From positions 1-5,514 of the forward strand of contig CALFER010000042.1 of the NCBI GenBank assembly GCA_937951895.1: 5,514 nt of DNA, given 5' to 3'. Source of the DNA: an uncultured bacterium (GTDB lineage: Bacteria > CSSED10-310 > CALFER01). Positions 1 to 5,514 of this stretch are shown piece by piece. Below the pieces are notes generated by a model, which was not told the DNA's origin, made no database searches, and was given only the letters and a program-made list of their open reading frames with translations. Within the stretch, counting starts at the first letter, position 1; each line of letters opens with the position of its first letter. Position numbers and translations under genes: made by a program.

Positions 1-48
1 CGAGATATCCACTCGTGACTGGAGTTCAGACGTGTGCTCTTCCGATCT
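1..48 (+). other. Illumina P7/TruSeq adapter contamination (not genomic)
   Basis: Positions 1-6 (CGAGAT) match the 3' tail of the P7 primer, 7-14 (ATCCACTC) sit where the index belongs, and 15-48 match the 34-base TruSeq read-2 adapter from GTGACTGGAGTT to CTTCCGATCT. The reverse complement of 7-14 is GAGTGGAT, which I recognise as TruSeq LT index 23. The match covers every base up to the junction after 48, so it cannot reasonably be genomic. It was probably left by untrimmed reads at a contig end. An open frame from GTG at 34 runs out of the adapter into the first gene, so any gene model starting there carries adapter-encoded residues. Confidence 0.98.
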
Positions 49-441
49 CAACGCATGGATCTTATGGGGAAAAGAGTTATCCGAAATCTTCTGAATCGAT
101 ACTTTAAACATCCCAGATTGATGCATGATCGCGTCTGGTCGCGACTGAGATCGTATGCGAATGATGTTGGAACTGATGACCTGAGCCAGCCGATTCTGTC
201 CTGGATTGAGAAGTCCATGTTGGACAAAGAGCAGACGGCCATCTCTAACGAATGTCTCGAGTTACTGGCATCAGGTGGCGACAATGATCTTCAGAAACGA
301 GCCAATCGGTTGGCATTCGCAAGACGGATCATTGATCACATTGCTGGAATGACAGATCGATACATTGCCAATGAGTATAACCGCTTACGCCAGAGCGGCC
401 GTGAGGTCGAGTTGCAGGATGAGACCTATTTTTTCTTATAA
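49..441 (+). CDS. Hypothetical protein, 5'-truncated by contig end
   Basis: This frame stays open from the first genomic base to TAA at 439-441, giving about 130 residues ending in DETYFFL. I do not recognise the family. The chain is rich in Arg, Asp, Glu and Leu and looks mostly alpha-helical. It has no signal peptide, membrane segment or catalytic motif that I can name, so it is probably cytoplasmic. The start is uncertain: in-frame ATGs lie at 55 and 64, but any ribosome site would fall in the adapter, so the chain may begin further upstream. The GTG at 34 must not be used because it is adapter. Base composition is lower in GC than in the kinase gene (about 37% in the 60 bases from 61), and AGA arginine codons recur, which hints at a different origin or weaker expression. 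The kinase gene follows on the same strand after a 146-base gap with its own promoter-like sequence, so cotranscription is not implied. Confidence 0.7.
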   Translation, partial: QRMDLMGKRVIRNLLNRYFKHPRLMHDRVWSRLRSYANDVGTDDLSQPILSWIEKSMLDKEQTAISNECLELLASGGDNDLQKRANRLAFARRIIDHIAGMTDRYIANEYNRLRQSGREVELQDETYFFL

Positions 442-505
442 TGCCGACAGTTGAACCTGATCCCCAGCCTCTCCTGACCATCCAACACGAATCTCAAGTA
501 TGATA

Positions 506-537
506 TTGACCGAAACACGACTCTCCTCGCTGGTCAA
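506..537. repeat. Inverted repeat TTGACC-N20-GGTCAA, possible operator
   Basis: TTGACC at 506-511 and GGTCAA at 532-537 are perfect 6-bp inverted copies separated by 20 bases. The right arm overlaps the candidate -35 element of the kinase promoter, a position where a bound repressor or activator could act. The arms are short, and the loop is long for an RNA hairpin, so chance is a real alternative. No regulator gene is visible in the window to pair with it. Confidence 0.3.
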
Positions 538-559
538 GTTCCCCTGAATCCAATATAGT
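531..559 (+). promoter_or_regulatory. Candidate sigma-70-type promoter of the kinase gene
   Basis: TATAGT at 554-559 matches the TATAAT -10 consensus at five of six bases. TGGTCA at 531-536 matches TTGACA at four of six, with a 17-base spacer. Transcription would start near 566, leaving a leader of about 22 bases before ATG 588. That would place the alternative ATG at 564 at or before the transcript start. The call rests on motif likeness only. Confidence 0.35.
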
Positions 560-577
560 ATATATGGTGATTGATTC

Positions 578-583
578 GGGGGA
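578..583 (+). promoter_or_regulatory. Ribosome binding site choosing ATG 588
   Basis: A GGGGGA run lies 4 bases upstream of ATG 588, a purine-rich Shine-Dalgarno-like site at a slightly short spacing. The in-frame ATG at 564 has only AT-rich sequence upstream and no such site. This favours 588 as the kinase start. Confidence 0.5.
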
Positions 584-587
584 CAGC

Positions 588-3500
588 ATGAATACTGATG
601 TTGCCGAAATCCCCAGCGCAATCGGGCCGTATCGAATCCAGAAGCTGCTGGGTTCAGGCGGGATGGGCATCGTGTATCTCGGATCCCACCAGGTATCCGG
701 CACTCAGGCCGCCATCAAAACGGTCCGGGCCATGAACCCGAAACGAATCTCGGGTATCCGTCGCGAAATCCGCGCTCTCGCACGCATCCACCATCCCGGT
801 GTCGTCAGAATTCTCGGAGAAGGCATCGAATCCGGCCTTCCTTGGTTCGCCATGGAGTTTCTCTCGGGAGTCACCCTGCGCCAGTTCTGCTCCGAGATCA
901 TCTGGAACAGCTCACAGGCGTCCACCGCGAGAGCCAGCGATCTGGTGGCGGGACATGAACATGGCGTATTTCATCCGAGTTCTCCAACCGGATGGTGGAC
1001 CCGCATTTTCGGCACCACCGTCGACTCCCAGTACATCGAAGAACTTCGAGAACTGACAGGCATCGAGACCCCGCCGATCGCCGATCCGGAGCACCCTCGT
1101 CTCCCTCTCTCGGATGCCTCCCTCAAAGCCATTCTGACCCTCATGGTCCAGTTAACCGCCACTCTCGCTTATCTTCATGGCGAGGGGATCATGCACGGCG
1201 ATCTGAAACCGGACAACGTGTTGATCCGCTCACCGGGATTCCCGGTCATCATGGACTTTGGCCTGATGACGCAGCTTTGGGATGAGGAGAATCGCGAACA
1301 ACTCGAGTTACTGGGTATCCGGGGCGGCACGGTCGCGTACATGGCCCCCGAACAGATTCTCGGGGAACTGGCTGATTCCCGCGCCGATCTCTATTCGGTC
1401 GGATGTATCCTCTACGAACTGCTCACCGGTCGCGTACCCTTCCCCGGCAGTTCCCTGTCCCATACCATCAAAGCGCATCTCGAACTCAACCCGCTCCCCC
1501 CTTCGAGATTGAATGATGGTATTCCCGAGGAACTGGATCGCCTGATCCTGCGGTTGCTCGCGAAGAATCCCCAGGACAGGATCGGTTGTGCCGATGATGT
1601 CTGCGCGACTCTCATCCGCCTGGGCGCAGACGCAACGGCTCTCGATGCCATGCCGAAGCCCGGACTGCATCTCTGCCGCCCACGTTTTTACGGTCGCGAT
1701 CAGGAAATTGATCGGATCACCCCTCATCTCGATCGATTGGAGTCCGAATCCGGTGGGGTCCTGTTCATTGGAGGGGAAAGCGGAATCGGAAAAACCAGGC
1801 TCCTGCTCGAATTGATGCGATTGTCACGCATTCGTAAACTCGATGCGCTTTCCGGAAGCTGCCTCCCCGCCCTGTCATCCTCAACACCATCTGTCGGCAG
1901 CAGTTCCTGCCTGGAAGTATTCCGCCGACCCGTTCAGGCCATTGTCGATTACTGCCGGGATCGGGATAAATCCGAAACGGATCGCATCTTCGGATCTCGC
2001 GGGAAAATCCTCGGAAAATACTTCCCCGAACTTCTGCAACTCCCAGGTCAACCGGATAATCCTGACCCCCAGGATCTCCCGCCGCATACCGCACGAATCC
2101 GCCTGTACACCTACCTGTCCGATGTTCTGGAAGCCTACTCGCGACGAAAACCGGTCATGATTCTGCTGGATGATCTCCAGTGGGCTGACGATCTGACGGT
2201 CGGATACCTGGAGTTTATCATGCGGATCGGTCGATTCCGACACGTTGCAGTTCTTCTGGTCTGCGCATATCGATCCGAAGAAGCCGAAGAACCCCTTCAG
2301 CGCCTTTTGAACAAACCGGATCACCCAAGGATCATCCTGAGCAAACTCGACGAACACGCCGTCGGACACATCATCGCGGATATGATGGCCATGCCTCAAC
2401 CTCCGTTCCGGTTTGTAACATCCCTGGCCAGCCAATCGGACGGCAATCCGTTCTTCGTCTCGGAGTATCTCAGGACAGCGGTCGAGGAAGGCCATCTCTT
2501 CAGGAAAGGAGACGGCTCCTGGCACATCGCGGGTGAACCGAATGTGCCATCGACTCTTCAGAAACTTCCTCTTCCGAAAGCCATTTTAAAACTTGTGGAA
2601 CGCCGACTGAATGCGCTCTCTCCCGATGCATTGAACGTCGTTTCAGTGGCATCGGTCATCGGACAGGAACTTCCACTGCTCATTCTCTGGCATCTCATCC
2701 CGTTCCGTGACGACATGCTGGACATCATCGATGAACTGATTAAAAAACAGGTCCTGATGGAAACCGAAGTCGGACATCTGCGCTTCACGCACGATAAAAT
2801 TCGTAACATCATTTATGACACCCTGTCGCCGGATCGCAGGTGTGAGTTGCACCGAGCGGTTGCTGAAGCTTACGAATCCGAGTACGGAACCGACAATCCG
2901 GAGTGTGCCGAGATGCTCTCGCGACACTGGGAAGCCGGCGGCGATACGCAGCGCGCCCAATCGTATTATCTCGTAAAGGCGCAGAAAGCCGTCGAGCAAT
3001 TTGCGCTCCGGGAAGCGGAATCCGCATTCAGAAAGTGTCTCGGATTGATGAACGATACGGATATCGGCCGTATCCAGATTCGTTGCGAATTCATCGAGAA
3101 TGTCCTTCTGATGCAGGCTCGATACAAAGATGCTCTCAGTGAACTCGAACAAGCGCTCCAACAAGCCACCTCTCCCCTTCTGCGAGCCAATTGTATCCGC
3201 CTCAAAGCAGTCATCCTCAAATCGCTCGGTGACGCCCGGCAATCCCTGGTGCTCGCCCAGGCGGCAATGGACTCCTATGAATCACTCGGAGAAACCAAAA
3301 TGGTCGGTCTGGCCTGCAGCACGCTGGCGGCGATCCGGTTCGATCTCGGGGATATGGATGAGTCCAGAGTTTTATATGAAAAGGCGGATGAAATCCTGGA
3401 TCAGATCGGAGATCTCAAGTCGAGAATGGCCATACTGGGTAATCTTGCCTCGATCCATTTCATTCACGGCGATGTGAATCGGGCGCGTGAGCTGTTCCAG

Positions 3501-4289
3501 AAGGCATACGACATCAGCAGTGAGATCGGGAACAAGTTCATCATGGCGGTCTGCCTGGGCAATCTATCCAATGTGTCGAGTTACCACGGGGACAAAACCA
3601 CGGCCCGGCGACAACTCGAGGACGCCCTGAAGATCATCCGTGAGATCGGCGACCGGCACAACGAAGGTGTGATCCTCCGGAATCTCGCCAGCCTCCTGTC
3701 CTCGGACTCCGATTACCATGCGGCACGCGACCTGTACCATCAGGCACTGCGAATCCACCGCGAAATTGAAGATCGACGCATGGAAGGCATCACTCTCGGG
3801 AATATCGGCCTGATCGACTGGGAAACCGGCGCGATCGATCAGGCCGAAACGATGTTCGAGCAGGCGCTGCGGATTCACCGTGAGGTCGGCAATGCGCGCC
3901 GCGAAGCAGAGATACTGTTTCGTCTGGCGGAACTCCGGCGTCTGGCGGATGATGATCTGGATGATGCCGAGGCCTGTATCGAGGCTTCCGAAGCGATCTA
4001 TGTCCGGACCGGCGAAAAACTCGGGAAGGGAGTCTGTCTGATCCAGCGCGCGTATCTGGCGCTGGCAAGGGGTCATTCCAGCCGGCCCTATTGGGAGGCG
4101 ATCCGGACCTGTTTGCAAGAATCGCAATCCGGTCCCAAAAGCCAGTTACAGGAAGCCTTCGAGCATCTGTGCCTGAGTGAGGATGCATTTGAAAACGGAC
4201 GGTTCCTGCTGGGCGGTCAGGCTCCGGAAACGCTCCTGGAGGCACTTCGAATCGCACTGACCGAGCGCCGAAGCGAACGACAAACGTAA
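588..4289 (+). CDS. PknK-like Ser/Thr kinase-AAA NTPase-TPR fusion protein
   Basis: This 1233-residue cytoplasmic signalling protein should phosphorylate Ser/Thr on unknown partners under control of its NTPase and TPR parts. The kinase domain (about 15-350) has a glycine loop GSGGMGIV at 22-29, Lys44, helix-C Glu60, hinge MEF at 89-91, catalytic loop HGDLKPDN at 203-210 with Asp205, DFG at 223-225 and APE at 253-255, so it should be active. HGD replaces HRD, and about 70 extra residues (about 101-172) sit between hinge and catalytic loop. The AAA_16/MalT-like NTPase (about 370-790) has Walker A GESGIGKT at 396-403, Walker B MILLDD at 524-529 followed by LQWADD, the SDGNPFFVSEYL signature, and a winged-helix-like part ending in FTHDKIRNIIYDTL. 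TPRs fill about 810-1110, including seven units in tandem. There is no membrane segment and no C-terminal HTH, GAF, cyclase or histidine-kinase domain. M. tuberculosis PknK and cyanobacterial HstK-type kinases share the kinase-NTPase core. The start at 588 rather than 564 follows the ribosome site and promoter position. Confidence 0.93.
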   Translation: MNTDVAEIPSAIGPYRIQKLLGSGGMGIVYLGSHQVSGTQAAIKTVRAMNPKRISGIRREIRALARIHHPGVVRILGEGIESGLPWFAMEFLSGVTLRQFCSEIIWNSSQASTARASDLVAGHEHGVFHPSSPTGWWTRIFGTTVDSQYIEELRELTGIETPPIADPEHPRLPLSDASLKAILTLMVQLTATLAYLHGEGIMHGDLKPDNVLIRSPGFPVIMDFGLMTQLWDEENREQLELLGIRGGTVAYMAPEQILGELADSRADLYSVGCILYELLTGRVPFPGSSLSHTIKAHLELNPLPPSRLNDGIPEELDRLILRLLAKNPQDRIGCADDVCATLIRLGADATALDAMPKPGLHLCRPRFYGRDQEIDRITPHLDRLESESGGVLFIGGESGIGKTRLLLELMRLSRIRKLDALSGSCLPALSSSTPSVGSSSCLEVFRRPVQAIVDYCRDRDKSETDRIFGSRGKILGKYFPELLQLPGQPDNPDPQDLPPHTARIRLYTYLSDVLEAYSRRKPVMILLDDLQWADDLTVGYLEFIMRIGRFRHVAVLLVCAYRSEEAEEPLQRLLNKPDHPRIILSKLDEHAVGHIIADMMAMPQPPFRFVTSLASQSDGNPFFVSEYLRTAVEEGHLFRKGDGSWHIAGEPNVPSTLQKLPLPKAILKLVERRLNALSPDALNVVSVASVIGQELPLLILWHLIPFRDDMLDIIDELIKKQVLMETEVGHLRFTHDKIRNIIYDTLSPDRRCELHRAVAEAYESEYGTDNPECAEMLSRHWEAGGDTQRAQSYYLVKAQKAVEQFALREAESAFRKCLGLMNDTDIGRIQIRCEFIENVLLMQARYKDALSELEQALQQATSPLLRANCIRLKAVILKSLGDARQSLVLAQAAMDSYESLGETKMVGLACSTLAAIRFDLGDMDESRVLYEKADEILDQIGDLKSRMAILGNLASIHFIHGDVNRARELFQKAYDISSEIGNKFIMAVCLGNLSNVSSYHGDKTTARRQLEDALKIIREIGDRHNEGVILRNLASLLSSDSDYHAARDLYHQALRIHREIEDRRMEGITLGNIGLIDWETGAIDQAETMFEQALRIHREVGNARREAEILFRLAELRRLADDDLDDAEACIEASEAIYVRTGEKLGKGVCLIQRAYLALARGHSSRPYWEAIRTCLQESQSGPKSQLQEAFEHLCLSEDAFENGRFLLGGQAPETLLEALRIALTERRSERQT
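3186..4025 (+). repeat. Seven tandem 40-residue (120-bp) TPR units
   Basis: Inside the kinase gene, units begin at 3186, 3306, 3426, 3546, 3666, 3786 and 3906, each exactly 120 bases apart. Most carry a core like (I/L)xNLAxI...GD...A...(L/F)xxALxIxREIGD, typical of kinesin-light-chain-style TPR_12 repeats, which form a helical protein-binding scaffold. Units 5 and 6 share the octapeptide QALRIHRE at 3741-3764 and 3861-3884, yet five of its eight codons differ synonymously, so the duplication is not recent at the DNA level. Less regular TPR-like helices flank the array on both sides (from about 3010 and after 4025). Confidence 0.85.
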
Positions 4290-4365
4290 CGCCATCTTTC
4301 ATCCCCGACAGCTATCTCGACCGGAATCACGTCCTCCACGGCGAACCCAATTCGATTCCTTTTCG

Positions 4366-4371
4366 TATACT
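4366..4371 (+). promoter_or_regulatory. Candidate -10 box for the head-GIN gene
   Basis: TATACT matches the TATAAT consensus at five of six bases. I see no acceptable -35 at 16-19 bases upstream. A transcript start near 4378 would give a leader of about 45 bases before ATG 4423 and would leave out the in-frame ATG at 4372, which abuts this box. The site suggests transcription independent of the kinase gene. Confidence 0.3.
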
Positions 4372-4410
4372 ATGCAGACCGATCGCAATCTCTGCATCGG
4401 ATTCTGTCCC

Positions 4411-4415
4411 GGAGG
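4411..4415 (+). promoter_or_regulatory. Ribosome binding site choosing ATG 4423
   Basis: A perfect GGAGG lies 7 bases upstream of ATG 4423, near-ideal spacing. It decides the start: translation from 4423 begins directly with a signal peptide, whereas the frame from ATG 4372 would add 17 residues with Cys and Pro before it. Confidence 0.85.
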
Positions 4416-4422
4416 TCGAGTT

Positions 4423-5130
4423 ATGAAACTGTTACTGGCACTGATCGCCACTGCAAGCATTGTTCTGCCTGTATTGAACGCCACTTCGATCAGAGGTTCG
4501 CGCGAACTCGCGTCTGAAGCGCGCACGCTGGAACCGTTCCGATCCATCCGCGTCACCAACGCCGCCGATGTGACGATTGAACAGGGGGATGCGCAATCCC
4601 TCACGATTCGCACCGATACCAACATCCTTCCCCTCATCAGTACGAAGGTCGAACATGGGTGTCTGGTGATTTCGGATCTGGAGAAAAACCTGAAGCCGTC
4701 AGAGTTGACCGTCGAGATCATCGTACCCGAATTGGAGGCGATCGATATCACGGGAGTTTCGGATGTGCGCGGGCGGGGAGTGCTTACAGGTGATTCATTC
4801 AAGATCAGCGTCAGCGGAAGCGCGGATGTTGATCTGAGACTGGATGTCGGGAAACTGCAGACTCGGGTTACCGGCGCCTGTGATCTCGATCTGAACGGAA
4901 AAGCGAAAACACAGGTTATTCAGATCAGCGGCAGCGGAGATGTTTCTGCATCCGATCTTGCAACAGTATCCACCGATCTGGAGATATCGGGCCACGGCGA
5001 CTGTGTGGTGGCGGCGTCGGACAAGCTGAACATCGAGATCAGCGGGGTCGGGCAAGTGCGTTACCGGGGTCAGCCGGAAGTCACAAAATCGATCACCGGA
5101 CTCGGGGATGTGGCGCGGACTGAGGACTGA
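4423..5130 (+). CDS. Secreted head-GIN domain (DUF2807) protein
   Basis: This 235-residue protein begins with a clear Sec signal peptide: Lys2, a hydrophobic stretch to about residue 18, and a likely cut after LNA at residue 20. No lipobox cysteine is present, so it should be periplasmic or released. The mature part matches the head-GIN/DUF2807 family (PF10988): it opens with EPFRSIRVTNAADVTIEQGD and continues with strand-rich repeats. Seven motifs of the form [IV][ST]Gxx[DQ] have their Gly at 111, 132, 151, 170, 190, 208 and 226, a rung spacing of 18-21 residues that fits a stacked beta fold. The family is often described as a putative auto-transporter adhesin head, but its function is not established and no enzyme motif is visible. 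Length is normal for the family. It lies 133 bases after the kinase stop on the same strand with its own ribosome site and possible -10 box. It converges on the next gene with 44 bases between stops, and I see no hairpin terminator there. Confidence 0.9.
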   Translation: MKLLLALIATASIVLPVLNATSIRGSRELASEARTLEPFRSIRVTNAADVTIEQGDAQSLTIRTDTNILPLISTKVEHGCLVISDLEKNLKPSELTVEIIVPELEAIDITGVSDVRGRGVLTGDSFKISVSGSADVDLRLDVGKLQTRVTGACDLDLNGKAKTQVIQISGSGDVSASDLATVSTDLEISGHGDCVVAASDKLNIEISGVGQVRYRGQPEVTKSITGLGDVARTED

Positions 5131-5174
5131 TTTGCGGCCAGTCGTGAACACCTCAACAGAAGAAGCGCGCGGAG

Positions 5175-5514
5175 CTACTCTGTCCAGTTGAAGAAAAACG
5201 AATCCATCGTGCCGAACAGCGCCGTGACACCCGGATCGGTCAATGCGCCGTAGAACATGCAGCCGCTGAACGTCCCGGCTCCGGTCGGCCATGTGAATTC
5301 CGGAAGCACGTCGACTAGAGTTTCTCCGACCGGGAAACTGGTGCAGATGTCCGCGTAGTTGTCGTAAGTCGTGAAAGACGGTGCAAAATAGTATGTGCCG
5401 GCGATATCCAGAAGAACAAACAACGGGTAGCTCACGAGCGATGTCGCGCCGCTGTTGCAAACGGTTGCTGTGCAGGCGCAGGGATCCCCCGGAGCGAACG
5501 AATGGGCGGGCATC
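5175..5514 (-). CDS. C-terminal end of probable secreted/surface protein, partial
   Basis: The reverse-strand frame is open from the window edge to a TAG at 5175-5177, giving about 112 visible residues ending FFFNWTE. A Met codon occurs at the very edge (5511-5513), but no signal peptide follows and the sequence goes straight into domain-like text (SFAPGDPCACTATVCN), so I take it as the 3' end of a longer gene. The domain is rich in aromatic residues, Gly, Thr and Pro, with strand-like segments (PLFVLLDIAGTYYFAPSF, then LPEFTWPTGAGTFSGCMFYG). It has five cysteines, at 12, 14, 19, 57 and 85 of the visible part, which could form disulfides outside the cell. From memory it resembles a recurrent C-terminal domain of extracellular proteins in uncultured bacterial lineages. 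I cannot name the family, and the molecular role is unknown. Confidence 0.7.
   Translation of the reverse strand, partial: MPAHSFAPGDPCACTATVCNSGATSLVSYPLFVLLDIAGTYYFAPSFTTYDNYADICTSFPVGETLVDVLPEFTWPTGAGTFSGCMFYGALTDPGVTALFGTMDSFFFNWTE

Noticed and set aside
441..503. A 20-codon frame starting at an ATG that overlaps the previous stop (TAATG), ending in TGA at 501-503
   Set aside because: The overlap looks like translational coupling, but the peptide is very short, has no ribosome site and no recognisable features.
1881..2525. 214-residue open frame on the reverse strand
   Set aside because: It lies wholly within the NTPase region of the kinase gene, whose forward frame has intact Walker motifs; a shadow frame.
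3186..4025. The 120-bp periodicity as a CRISPR or non-coding tandem repeat
   Set aside because: The period is exactly 40 codons in one continuous reading frame with TPR consensus residues; units differ at many bases and there are no spacers.
3564..4127. 187-residue reverse-strand frame across the TPR array
   Set aside because: Antisense to a clearly coding repeat array, so open by codon bias and repeat periodicity; no recognisable domain or start signal.
4290..4365. Possible terminator after the kinase gene
   Set aside because: No convincing GC-rich hairpin with a T-tract is visible; the TTCCTTTT stretch near 4356 has no stem before it.
5131..5174. Possible bidirectional terminator between the convergent genes
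   Set aside because: No stable inverted repeat followed by a T-run can be found in these 44 bases.
4795..5460. 221-residue reverse-strand frame overlapping the head-GIN gene and the convergent gene
   Set aside because: It crosses two better-supported genes in other frames and has no recognisable domain.

Overview
The window looks like one end of a short-read assembly contig from an uncultured bacterium. Bases 1-48 are not genomic: they match the tail of an Illumina P7 adapter, an 8-base index and the TruSeq read-2 adapter, ending at the ligation junction TTCCGATCT. Genuine sequence starts at about 49. No gene pins down a phylum. A very large multidomain eukaryotic-like Ser/Thr kinase, a head-GIN (DUF2807) protein and a secreted beta-rich C-terminal domain point to a bacterium with a large signalling and surface-protein repertoire and a GC content in the mid-50s (judged by eye). 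The last domain resembles surface proteins I associate with uncultured candidate phyla. The lineage is inference.

Layout: (1) 49-441 (+), the 3' part of an unrecognised, charged, probably helical protein, cut by the contig end. (2) 442-587, an intergenic region with a 6-bp inverted repeat and a plausible sigma-70-type promoter. (3) 588-4289 (+), a 1233-residue PknK-like fusion: Ser/Thr kinase, then an AAA/STAND-type NTPase, then a TPR array with an exact 40-residue period. (4) 4290-4422, a short intergenic region with a TATACT box and a strong GGAGG ribosome site. (5) 4423-5130 (+), a secreted head-GIN/DUF2807 protein. (6) 5175-5514 (-), the C-terminal end of a convergent gene for a probable secreted or cell-surface protein, cut by the window end.

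The kinase probably works as a single-polypeptide signal integrator: the TPR and NTPase parts sense or bind partners and gate the kinase. It lacks a C-terminal HTH, GAF, cyclase or histidine-kinase output, so phosphorylation should be its output. The downstream head-GIN protein is codirectional but seems to have its own promoter, so a functional link is only possible. I found no CRISPR, tRNA, rRNA, insertion sequence or convincing terminator. The least ordinary points are the roughly 70-residue insertion inside the kinase domain, its HGD (non-RD) catalytic loop, the regular 120-bp TPR array, and the adapter that creates a false gene start.
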